Positions 1 through 7,123 of a stretch of 64,000 nt of DNA are shown piece by piece (position 1 is the first letter of the stretch; each line of letters starts with the position of its first letter). A model generated the notes under the pieces. The model was not told where the DNA came from. It worked only from the letters and a program-made list of their open reading frames with translations, and made no database searches. Location: NCBI RefSeq assembly GCF_003201935.1, contig NZ_QJJL01000001.1, forward strand, positions 855,417 to 919,416, read 5' to 3'. The position numbers and the translations under genes were made by a program. This stretch comes from Loktanella sp. PT4BL (GTDB lineage: Bacteria; Pseudomonadota; Alphaproteobacteria; Rhodobacterales; Rhodobacteraceae).

Positions 1-882
1 GGCTTGCGGGTTATCGGGCGGGGCGAGGACCTGATCGGCAGCATGGTGTTGTCCGGTGCCGAAGAGGCCTTTTTGTTCTCAAACGAGCACTTCCCCACAG
101 CAACAGAGGCCTTTGTGGAGGCCATGATGCGCGCGGGCGAGGGGGCGGCGGCCGAGATGTTCAACCTGTCCGGCTTTACGATCGGTGCGATCAATAGCCT
201 GCATGCCGGCGGGCATGACGCCTTGATCGCACAGGTCGGTGCGCTCAGCGACGAAGATCTCGGCGCATATATTCTTGGGCGACAGGGGAGTCTCCATGAG
301 TTCGGGCTTGCAGTTGCCAGCAGTAGCAGCTTCAGAACGACGCTATCAGAACGCCTGGCTGCGTTTGGCGCACAAGGGCGGAGTAATTTTCTGAGCGGTG
401 GCGCCCCAAATGGAGGAGCAAGCTACCCACCATTGGCGCGGCCTAATGCGAATTCTCAAGGCAACGTAATTCTTGGTGATCTCGATGATTTAGGGCGTCC
501 GACGGGCGTAACATCGACGATAACCCAAGATATGATTGGGACTGGGTCTTCAGCCAGTTCATCTTTTCGTCCTCCAGGGTTTGAAGGTGGGGCGAACAAC
601 CATTCACGTGGTCATCTGTTTGCCAATATACTTGGCGGTTCTGGAACTGATGCATGAAAACTTGTTACTCTTTTCCAAAGGAATGCCAACTCGCCAAATA
701 TGCGTCACTTCGAAACGCAGGTAAGAAATGCTGTTGATGGTGGCCAAGTGGTAAATTTCAGGGCTATTCCGATCTACGACGGCAATAATCCAGTACCTGT
801 TGGAGTTACCATGACCGCGCGTGGTTCCGGTGGCTTTGATCTTGATGTGTCAATTCAGAATATCAACGGGTTAGCCCAATGA
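1..882 (+). pseudogene. C-terminal part of a polymorphic toxin with an Endonuclease_NS_2-type nuclease tip, broken by an in-frame stop
   Basis: The frame is open from base 1, so the 5' part of the gene lies outside the window. The last ~110 residues look like a DNA/RNA non-specific endonuclease toxin tip: the HSRGHL segment holds the expected catalytic His, followed by LGGSGTDA, then LVTLFQRNANSPNMRHFE and a beta-rich end. A TGA at 655-657 interrupts this domain. The same frame resumes at once and continues to the stop at 880-882, so this is a nonsense change rather than a frameshift. The family usually reads Arg-Asn-Leu-Val here; this copy reads stop-Lys-Leu-Val. The next gene overlaps by 4 bases (ATGA) and is a SUKH-type immunity gene, which supports the toxin reading. 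A product ending at 657 would keep the His but lose the rest of the fold. A sequencing error cannot be excluded. Confidence 0.7.
222..411 (+). repeat. Direct repeat copy 1 (pre-toxin segment)
   Basis: About 190 bp, closely matched by 1730-1919 at an offset of 1508 bp. It encodes the conserved linker just before the variable toxin tip (ALSDEDLGAYILG ... RSNFLSGGAPN). Similarity ends sharply after the shared GGAPN codons, exactly where the two tips diverge. Confidence 0.85.
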
Positions 883-1394
883 CGCTATCCAGAATAGTTG
901 AACTACTCCCACCACCAACTAATACGTCAGAACAAGGACGTGGCAATTGGGGTGCATTACCCGAAGAGTTTGGTGGCCGTTTCCCTGACACCTACGTAGA
1001 TTTTGTGTCCACTTATGGCACGGGATCAATTGGAGCATTCTTATGGGTTCTGAATCCGTTCTCTAAGAACTCAAGCTTACACTTGGACCAAGCGCGCTAC
1101 TTTCGGGATGCGTACCAGAGCCTGCAAGAGGATTTTCCACAGTACTACCCTAGGAAGCCGAATGACTTTTTGCCTTGGGCTTTCACTGACAATGGCGATG
1201 CGATTGTTTGGGTTACAGATGATGGCGATCCAAATGAATGGCACGTATGTGTGCAGTCATCTGATCCAGCACAGGAAGAAATGACGTATCTAAACACTCA
1301 GGACTTTTTGGAAGCTCTGTTAGAGAAAAGGCTGACGTCATCAATTTTGCCCATGGATTTTTTAGTTTCTGAGAAGGCGTTCGAGGCCCAGTGA
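879..1394 (+). CDS. SMI1/KNR4 (SUKH) family immunity protein
   Basis: 171 residues. The N-terminal third carries the SUKH signature: a leucine-rich start, LPEEFGGRFPDTYVDFVSTYG, then a Gly-rich turn and a hydrophobic strand. The middle has FLPWAFTDNGDAIVWVTDDG followed by WHVCV, typical of the beta-sandwich of this superfamily. SUKH proteins are cytoplasmic immunity proteins that commonly bind nuclease toxins, which fits the nuclease tip encoded immediately upstream. The start ATG overlaps the toxin frame stop (ATGA at 879-882), so the two were translationally coupled. The gene itself is intact although its toxin is broken. Its base composition is less GC-rich than the housekeeping genes further along, consistent with acquired DNA. 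Confidence 0.75.
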   Translation: MTLSRIVELLPPPTNTSEQGRGNWGALPEEFGGRFPDTYVDFVSTYGTGSIGAFLWVLNPFSKNSSLHLDQARYFRDAYQSLQEDFPQYYPRKPNDFLPWAFTDNGDAIVWVTDDGDPNEWHVCVQSSDPAQEEMTYLNTQDFLEALLEKRLTSSILPMDFLVSEKAFEAQ

Positions 1395-1729
1395 AGCAAA
1401 CAGTCTTTTGCTTGATGCGGGTTTGATTCAAGCTGACCTGATCCTTACTCCGCCGGTTCTTCTGGCGTTTGATATTGAGGCATGTGTATTGCGCAGAAAG
1501 CGGAACCTTCGGAGCCGGGGGCGATCTGGCCGCGCGCGATATCACACCACCCGGCGTCGGTGTCTTGGGTGATACGGTTGATGGCTTGGGTGAAATTGCC
1601 CTGTTCGATGTTTGCTTTTGCGGCAAAGAACGCGCCGCCGCCCGGACGGCGCAAATCGACTTCCCAAAACGCATTGCCTCTGGCTATGATTGACCCATGA
1701 CGTTGCGGCTCCACACCTACCTGACCGGC
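1395..1729. other. Spacer between two toxin cassettes, no convincing gene
   Basis: 335 bp between the SUKH gene and the second copy of the repeat. A minus-strand frame with a GTG start runs 1714-1445 (89 codons), but it has no clear ribosome binding site and no family I recognise. A plus-strand frame overlaps it. The base composition resembles the chromosome rather than the toxin tips, so this may be a leftover piece of another gene. Confidence 0.4.
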
Positions 1730-1919
1730 CTTAATCGGACAGGTCAGTGCACTCAGCGACGAAGATCTTGGCGCCTTTATTCTCGGTCAGCGGGGGAGTA
1801 TGCTTAAGTTGGGGCTTGCAGTTGCAAGCGGCAGCAGCTTTAGAACGACGCTATCGGAACGCCTGGCCGCGTTTGGCGCAGAGCGGCGGAGTAACTTTCT
1901 GAGCGGTGGTGCCCCAAAT
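1730..1919 (+). repeat. Direct repeat copy 2 (pre-toxin segment)
   Basis: Second copy of 222-411. The reading frame is preserved over its whole length and most differences are silent or conservative, so both copies were once under coding constraint. It lacks an obvious start of its own upstream; the first in-frame ATG is at 1800. That is the arrangement expected of an orphan toxin tip available for recombination. Confidence 0.85.
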
Positions 1920-2249
1920 AATGCAGGCGGTCTGCTTTGGGGCAGCTGGAACGATTACCCCAAAGTTTCAATTGGCGGGCGAGAATATGTTCAGATTGGT
2001 GGCCGAAACTACACGCACCATGCAGTTGATCGTATGCAACCAAGTGGATTGGGATAACCAGCTGGAGCGGATGGACCGGGCCGAAATGTGACGCCGAACA
2101 TGGTTGAAGATGTGATCGCTAATGGCACGTCAACCACAACTACTGTGGGAGGCGTTGAAAGGACTGTTTTCACTGCTGGTAGTGTTAGCGTGGTGACCGA
2201 AAATGGTGGGAACACGATTGTCACGATTTTGAGGAATAGTTCCCAATGA
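1730..2249 (+). pseudogene. Orphan alternative toxin tip, broken by an in-frame stop
   Basis: The frame begins inside the duplicated linker, then leaves it after GGAPN for a different C-terminal domain. That domain contains SIGGREYVQIGGRNYTHHA, then VDRMQPSGLG. A TAA at 2055-2057 follows; the same frame continues with PAGADGPGRNVTPNMVEDVI and a Thr/Val-rich beta end to the TGA at 2247-2249. The H-A-x-D-R-M ... V-x-P-x-x-V-E-x-x-I pattern resembles a small RNase-like tip common in polymorphic toxins, but I cannot name the family with certainty. The next gene overlaps by ATGA, the usual toxin-immunity coupling. No start codon or ribosome site precedes the linker, so this is read as a silent, decayed cassette. 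Confidence 0.6.
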
Positions 2250-2545
2250 CGGACGCTGGTTTCATCTATCCACAGATTATTGATGAAATTCGCCGAACAT
2301 CTGATTTGCATATTGTTGGGACAACATCAGCGGATGATCTTCAACGTCTTGTGCAACGAGCAGAACACGTGATTATCGCTGTAGAGGAAAAGGACATACG
2401 CGCCAAGTTGACGGACGTTGAAGGGAGGCTTGAACTGATAAAGTTCACTGTTGAAGCGGAGCAACAAGCCTTTGAAACTACGAAGGTAGCGAAAGAGCTT
2501 CTGGATTGGCTGAGCCAAAGACAGGCAAACCAAACATCGGCTTGA
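2246..2545 (+). CDS. Putative immunity protein for the second toxin tip
   Basis: 99 residues, mostly helical by appearance (EIIDE-type amphipathic stretches, then a long Lys/Glu-rich helix toward the C-terminus). No signal peptide or membrane segment. I recognise no named family. The role is inferred only from position: its ATG overlaps the stop of the second toxin tip (ATGA at 2246-2249), as the SUKH gene does with the first toxin. Together they make a second toxin-immunity pair. The 272 bases that follow, up to the next start at 2818, hold no gene I can support. Confidence 0.5.
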   Translation: MTDAGFIYPQIIDEIRRTSDLHIVGTTSADDLQRLVQRAEHVIIAVEEKDIRAKLTDVEGRLELIKFTVEAEQQAFETTKVAKELLDWLSQRQANQTSA

Positions 2546-2817
2546 TCCTGTGGCACCTGGATAGCGCGTTCGCCCCTTTTTATCCTGCGCGATGTGATCG
2601 AATTCCCTGTTGGTCATGCAGGCGTTTGGAGGGTTGCGGGTGCAATTGTTACAGTTTTGCGCTGTCAGTAATTGTATACAGGAACAAGGGGGGTATAGGG
2701 CCGCGCCAGCGTATCGGTAATCTCTGCCATGAAGAGGCGGTTCTCGTCGGAATACTCTGCACGCTATTTGAGGCGACCCAGATGGTCATCGGCCCATTGC
2801 TGTGCCACTCTGCCCCC

Positions 2818-3321
2818 ATGAGAACCGCCCGCCTTTTCCTGACCAACTGCCTGATCTGGCTGCTGACGCTCGCCGGCCCAGCGGGGGTGGGTGCCGTCAC
2901 CATGGCTGACTTGCAGACGGGTGTTGGTGACGGGGTCAAGGACGGGCTTTATAGCGAGGGCAGCGTTCCCCACGCGCTGCTTCACGGCGCCGTGGGCTGT
3001 GCCGCGGCAGAGGGACTGGGCGGCAACTGTGCGTCAGGGGCTGCAGCGGGCATCGCGCAGTCGGTCTTTGCGGGGCTGCAGGAGGGCGCGCCGAAGCAGC
3101 AGCCCAGGCAGTCGGATGACGAATATTTCGCCGTCTACAACGGGTGGAAAAACGACGTCGCGGGGCAGGCGAACCTGCTGGATGCGGTCGCCGAGTATGC
3201 GACCTTCGGCGGGCAGGTGGCCGATCTCACCAACGCTGCGACTACTGCGCAGGGCAAAGAAGAATTTTCTGTCATATTACCTGGAATGCTGTCGTCAGCC
3301 TGCTCCTATACAGACCAATGA
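2818..3321 (+). CDS. Fragment of a CdiA/filamentous-hemagglutinin-like pretoxin region
   Basis: 167 residues from an ATG at 2818. It opens with a signal-peptide-like segment (MRTARLFLTNCLIWLLTLAG followed by a small-residue region). It then has VPHALLHGAVGCAAAEGLGG and a Cys/Gly/Ala-rich run, which resembles the conserved region before the VENN motif in CdiA-type proteins. A charged C-terminal stretch follows. The frame is open upstream to about 2506, but those codons look random. The 3' end overlaps the convergent LanC gene by 27 bases (3295-3321), so the tail is probably where an ancestral toxin was cut off. It may be a remnant rather than a working secreted protein. Confidence 0.45.
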   Translation: MRTARLFLTNCLIWLLTLAGPAGVGAVTMADLQTGVGDGVKDGLYSEGSVPHALLHGAVGCAAAEGLGGNCASGAAAGIAQSVFAGLQEGAPKQQPRQSDDEYFAVYNGWKNDVAGQANLLDAVAEYATFGGQVADLTNAATTAQGKEEFSVILPGMLSSACSYTDQ

Positions 3322-4572
3322 CGGCGGTCGATCAGCCTTCATGAAACGCAGCAGGGCATATCCCGTCCCTGCCAACCCCAGCATCAGGCCTGGTGGCTGG
3401 TGTTTGTTGCCGCCGCCGTATGGCAGCGGTCGCCCGCTATCCAGATAGGACACCTGAATGAACTCCTGCACCGCTTGCAAAACGTCACCACTCTCAACAG
3501 TTTCCGCCGCTTTTGGGTGCATCAAAAGCTCGATATCGCTGCCGACACCATGACACAGGCACAGGTTTGTCTTTGGTGTTAACCGGGTCAGCAGCGTCTT
3601 CTTTGTAAGTTCTGCGGCTGTCCTGGCCTGTTCCAAGAATGCAGGATCACCGGTCAGTGCATGCGCGCGCAGCCGTGCAAGGCCGATGCCGGTTGCCCCG
3701 TGGCACCACGCAACTTCGGTTCGGCCCTTTGCCTCTGCCTGCCCATGATAGCGCAAATCGGGCCAGCACCCGCGGATGGGGTCAAACCAGGCCTCCTCAT
3801 AGGCAAACGCCCGTTTTCCCGCGGCAGTAAACTGATCCTGATCAAAGGCTGTGCCAAGCGCCAGCAACGCCAATCCGATACCGCTGGCCCCATGCCCATA
3901 GCCCAAAAGGTTTGGCGGCACGGGCGCGTCTGGTTGCAGCCAGGCGGCCTCACCCGCATTGGTGCGCATTTCAGCGGTGGTATCCCATGACAGACCACCC
4001 TTGCCCTCAACAGCATGTCCGAGGATTTTTTCACCCCACACCAACAGCGGCCTTTCGATGCGGTCGCGACCCAGCACATCCTGCACCGCGATGATTGCGG
4101 GGATAGACGCAGCAACGCCCAGCATCACATCCAGAATACATCTGCCCGCAGTATCGGTGTGAAGTGCGTCCAGCAGGATCTCCTTGCCTTGGGTGATTAA
4201 AGACGGCGCCCCTGTCATCTGCCCGATCACGATGGCAGCGTAGCCGATCCCGACATGTCCGGTGTAAAACGATAGGGAAACACTGGCGGGGCAATCCCTG
4301 TACCGCGACACTGCATGATTGATCGCGCCAAGTGCTGTCTGCTGTGCCACCGTGTCATCGGTCAGCTCTCCCAGATGCGCCAGAAACAGTGCGATGCCCG
4401 CTGTTCCGTCATAAACGCTTGGGCCAAGTACGCCGTAACCTGCCATCGTGGCACCCCAAAAAATGTCATTGGCAGGGCCAAGCCAGTTGCACCGCCTGCC
4501 GTCCCAAATCGCATCGCGCGCCAGCATGCGACCGACCTGCAACGCCATGTCCTTTAGCTGCGCGTCAGTCAT
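3295..4572 (-). CDS. LanC-like lanthionine cyclase (stand-alone)
   Basis: 425 residues from the ATG at 4572, which overlaps the upstream lyase stop (ATGA). An alternative start at 4599 would add nine residues. LanC enzymes form thioether rings by adding Cys thiols to dehydroamino acids, using a zinc ion. The family landmarks are present: GYGHGASGIG with His227, WCHGATGIG with Cys290, and LCHG with Cys340 and His341. The Cys-Cys-His set is the expected zinc site. Repeated Gly-rich helix-hairpin motifs (YDGTAGIALFLAHL, YTGHVGIGYA, LAGTGYALLR) outline the alpha-toroid. There is no fused kinase or dehydratase domain. It is the last gene of a four-gene operon with the precursor, kinase and HopA1-like lyase, so it is the likely cyclase of a lanthipeptide pathway. 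Confidence 0.88.
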   Translation of the reverse strand: MTDAQLKDMALQVGRMLARDAIWDGRRCNWLGPANDIFWGATMAGYGVLGPSVYDGTAGIALFLAHLGELTDDTVAQQTALGAINHAVSRYRDCPASVSLSFYTGHVGIGYAAIVIGQMTGAPSLITQGKEILLDALHTDTAGRCILDVMLGVAASIPAIIAVQDVLGRDRIERPLLVWGEKILGHAVEGKGGLSWDTTAEMRTNAGEAAWLQPDAPVPPNLLGYGHGASGIGLALLALGTAFDQDQFTAAGKRAFAYEEAWFDPIRGCWPDLRYHGQAEAKGRTEVAWCHGATGIGLARLRAHALTGDPAFLEQARTAAELTKKTLLTRLTPKTNLCLCHGVGSDIELLMHPKAAETVESGDVLQAVQEFIQVSYLDSGRPLPYGGGNKHQPPGLMLGLAGTGYALLRFMKADRPPSLVCIGAG

Positions 4573-5555
4573 GCTGCATGGGCCGCAGGTTGCGTGCAAA
4601 GCCGATAGGAGGCGACAGACCCAGCATTCAGGTACAACCTGTCAATATCCAAATTTTCCGACCTACAAACGGCCTCAAATGCCGCCTGAAACGCCTCTGG
4701 AACGATGTGGTTTTCCGCGCGCGCCTGCATCATCGCCTGCGCAACCACTTTGCAGCGTGCTGCGCCAAAGCTGCCGGCGTCAGGCATATCTTCGGCCAGT
4801 CCGAGCCCCTTGCCAACCCGCATGGTAAAAGCCGGAACCGCATCATCGAGGTAAAGCGCAAGCTGCGGCAACTGCGTGGCCAGCGCCATGGCAGCCATCG
4901 TGAAAACGCGCTCGGGAATATACAGCACCGCTGTGTCCGCCCGTGAATAATCGCAAATCCGCGTAGCTGTCTTGTACCTGAACGGCACCAGATAGCGGTT
5001 CAGCACTTGCGAAACCAGACCGGCAACAGGTGCAGCGGCGCCAGGCCCAACCAGATTGAAATAAAGGCGGATATTCTTGACCTCCTCGGCGGCATCCAAT
5101 TGTGCCTGCCCGAAGATGTGAAAAAACCCTGGCTGCGCCGTTTTGGACCCGGCCAGATGGGTCACCACAATCTCGGACCCGGGGCGGACAGGGGCTGCAT
5201 CAGGTGCCGCCAAGAACTGGCCGGATATGAACTTGCAGACTTTGCCATAACGTTCCGCGATGACCGCCCCTTCAGACAGCAGGCTGCGCACGACCCACCC
5301 GTCCTGTACCTTGGCCGTGGTATCATTTGCGGCAGAGATGTCAGCGATCAGCGCCTCACTTGGTGCACCTTCACCGAATGCATCGCCGATGTTGCCGCCG
5401 GGGTGCGTATAGAAATACTTGTAAACAAACTCGGTCAACTGTCGCTCAAACGGCGCTTCTGGCTGGCTGGCGGGCTGCACGGGCCGCCCGCGGAAAGTAA
5501 TCTGATCCTGCGGATCAATCCCCACCTGCGCCACAAATTCCAAAAGAGATTTCAT
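4569..5555 (-). CDS. HopA1-family (T3 effector-like) phospho-Ser/Thr lyase of a lanthipeptide pathway
   Basis: 328 residues. It resembles the HopA1 effector domain used as the lyase subunit in class V lanthipeptide pathways (LxmY-type). The recognisable stretch includes FFHIFGQAQLDAAEEVKNIR followed by LYFNL, then a Gly/Ala-rich linker, VPFRYKTA, and YSRADTAVLYIPERVF. In that pathway the enzyme removes phosphate from phospho-Ser/Thr, leaving dehydrated residues. It overlaps the kinase gene by ATGA at 5552-5555 and the LanC gene by ATGA at 4569-4572, so all three are translationally coupled. HopA1 proteins are also known as plant-pathogen effectors, but here the kinase and cyclase neighbours favour peptide maturation. 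No signal peptide; cytoplasmic. Confidence 0.75.
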   Translation of the reverse strand: MKSLLEFVAQVGIDPQDQITFRGRPVQPASQPEAPFERQLTEFVYKYFYTHPGGNIGDAFGEGAPSEALIADISAANDTTAKVQDGWVVRSLLSEGAVIAERYGKVCKFISGQFLAAPDAAPVRPGSEIVVTHLAGSKTAQPGFFHIFGQAQLDAAEEVKNIRLYFNLVGPGAAAPVAGLVSQVLNRYLVPFRYKTATRICDYSRADTAVLYIPERVFTMAAMALATQLPQLALYLDDAVPAFTMRVGKGLGLAEDMPDAGSFGAARCKVVAQAMMQARAENHIVPEAFQAAFEAVCRSENLDIDRLYLNAGSVASYRLCTQPAAHAA

Positions 5556-6616
5556 GACGCGGCCTGCATGGAAGGCGCAGCCAGACCGGCGCAGATTTTG
5601 CTTTGTCCTTCCCGCGTCGTTATGCGCCGCGCAATCTGCATCAAGGTCTGAGACATGTCAGGCAGGCTGTCCTGCGCAAAGCAGTATTCATAGCCCGCAA
5701 CCAAGAGACGGGCCGCCATCATCGCGATGCATTTGTCCAGAAAGGCTGTGTCGAGCAGATGAGCGGCAGCACTGTATGCTGCCCAAAACGCGCGCATTTC
5801 AGGTAAGGCTGCATCCAAAACATCTGGGGTTCGCTGCATGACACAATGGATCACAAGCGCCCCAAGCCCGCACCCCACATCCCAGGCAGGATCGCCCAGA
5901 TCAGCACGTTCCCAATCAATCAAACGCAGTTTTTGATCTGAATCGGTTGACTCAATAAGAAAATTCTCAAGTTTGAAATCCCCGTGGATCAAAGTATTTG
6001 CTACCCAATGGTCACGACACCATTTCAGGGTGGCTTTCAATTCCGGGTTCGCGCGAATTGCATCAATAAACGCGGCACTGGCAGGGCTGCGGCCACGCAA
6101 GTATGTCAGTGGACTCGGGGTTTCTTCCAGCCGAAAAATCCAGTGCGGCCTAACGGTGAATTCCACATCAAGTGCGTCGATCGCCGTTTGCGGAACGGCA
6201 TGGTATTGCGCTGCGATCCGTCCCATCTGGACAATGTGTTCAAGGCTGTTGTGGCCCCTACGCCGCGCCCGCGCGCCAAGGTCTTCGGCATCCTTGATCA
6301 GGGCAAGGGTCATTGTCGCGCTATCGGGGTCAAAGTGCAGAAGTTGCGGCATCACGCTTTGTAAATGCCGGAATGCACCGGTCCTCGCGACCGCTTGATA
6401 AATCTGCGCTTCAAGTGTGACGGATTGAACCGTTCCGGGCTCGCCTTCGTGCGCTTGTTTGATAAAAAATGAGGAACCGTGGAGCTGCTTGAAGACAAAG
6501 AAACGATTACGTTGGCGGCCCATAAACAACACACTTGAGCCATCGACAAGATCACGCTGCGACACCAGCCCTCGTGCACGAAGCGTCTGGATAATGTTGC
6601 GAGCGATAGGTTCCAC
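5552..6616 (-). CDS. APH-type kinase of a lanthipeptide pathway (LxmK-like)
   Basis: 354 residues from a GTG at 6616, preceded by GAGGA at a suitable distance. The fold is aminoglycoside phosphotransferase/protein-kinase-like: FIKQAHEG with Lys53 in the N-lobe, the catalytic loop HGDFKLEN with Asp213 and Asn218, and the metal-binding LIDWERADLGDPAWD with Asp234. In class V lanthipeptide systems an APH-like kinase phosphorylates Ser/Thr of the precursor before the HopA1-like lyase eliminates phosphate. The gene starts 65 bp after the precursor stop and overlaps the lyase by 4 bases. Alone it could be called an aminoglycoside or choline kinase; the operon makes the peptide role more likely. Confidence 0.75.
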   Translation of the reverse strand: MEPIARNIIQTLRARGLVSQRDLVDGSSVLFMGRQRNRFFVFKQLHGSSFFIKQAHEGEPGTVQSVTLEAQIYQAVARTGAFRHLQSVMPQLLHFDPDSATMTLALIKDAEDLGARARRRGHNSLEHIVQMGRIAAQYHAVPQTAIDALDVEFTVRPHWIFRLEETPSPLTYLRGRSPASAAFIDAIRANPELKATLKWCRDHWVANTLIHGDFKLENFLIESTDSDQKLRLIDWERADLGDPAWDVGCGLGALVIHCVMQRTPDVLDAALPEMRAFWAAYSAAAHLLDTAFLDKCIAMMAARLLVAGYEYCFAQDSLPDMSQTLMQIARRITTREGQSKICAGLAAPSMQAAS

Positions 6617-6681
6617 AGGTTCCTCATTGAAAGTACTTAAAAGTCTTGTTGAAGGCAGCGCGGGACACGCTGCCTCCTAAT

Positions 6682-6927
6682 TCAAACGCTACAAACTGCT
6701 GTGAAGAGCACGCTGCCGCAGCCCAATTGTGTGCTGCCAAATGCGTCAAGATGGGGCTTTGCAGCGGCCTGCGCTTCGGCGATATCGCCAAAGGTGCAGC
6801 CGGCGGTAAACGCGATGCTGACACAGTCATCAGAAGCCGCCACGGGTGCTGCTGCGGTTGCAGCTTTGGTCGCTTCTGCAACATCGCCAAAAGTACAACC
6901 TGCTGTAAATCCAACTTTAATACACAT
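6682..6927 (-). CDS. Lanthipeptide-type precursor with three copies of a Cys/Thr core motif
   Basis: 81 residues, first gene of the operon, with AAAGGA about eight bases before the ATG. The peptide contains the pattern Cys-x-x-h-x-Phe-Thr-Ala-x-Cys-[Thr/Ser]-[Phe/Val] three times: CIKVGFTAGCTF at residues 2-13, CVSIAFTAGCTF at 35-46, and CGSVLFTAVCSV at 70-81, the last ending exactly at the stop codon. The first two copies are each followed by GD[V/I]AEA and an Ala-rich linker. Each motif offers Thr/Ser for dehydration and two Cys for thioether rings. There is no separate acidic N-terminal leader before the first motif, which is unusual. The precursor role is inferred from the modification genes directly downstream; the repeats are seen directly. 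Confidence 0.75.
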   Translation of the reverse strand: MCIKVGFTAGCTFGDVAEATKAATAAAPVAASDDCVSIAFTAGCTFGDIAEAQAAAKPHLDAFGSTQLGCGSVLFTAVCSV

Positions 6928-7021
6928 TTTAAAATCCTTTCATTTTTCAAAACAATTGCGCCAAGGGCCAGTCAAACTGCCGTTCGGCTCCGCTGTTTTA
7001 GGGTGTGGCGTGTCACTCTGA

Positions 7022-7037
7022 TGTGCGGACGGACACA
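7022..7037. promoter_or_regulatory. Candidate Crp-type operator
   Basis: TGTGCGGACGGACACA, i.e. TGTG-N8-CACA, the half-site spacing of Crp-family operators. It lies 85 bp upstream of the Crp-family regulator and 95 bp upstream of the divergent precursor gene, so it could serve either or both. Assignment is by consensus only. Confidence 0.4.
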
Positions 7038-7123
7038 TTTTCCGACAATTTTGCTCTCTATTGCCGGTTGGCTCTCGTGGAATGTAAAGCTAGGGTCATG
7101 ACACCATAAATTTTGGGGCAAAG

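Noticed and set aside
655..657. TGA as a selenocysteine or readthrough codon
   Set aside because: No downstream stem-loop typical of SECIS and the family has Arg, not Cys, at this position.
1445..1714. 89-codon minus-strand frame between the toxin cassettes
   Set aside because: GTG start without a ribosome site, overlapped by a plus-strand frame, no family resemblance.
6646..7101. 151-codon plus-strand frame across the lanthipeptide precursor
   Set aside because: The opposite strand holds three repeated Cys/Thr motifs and a ribosome site; the plus frame has no family features.
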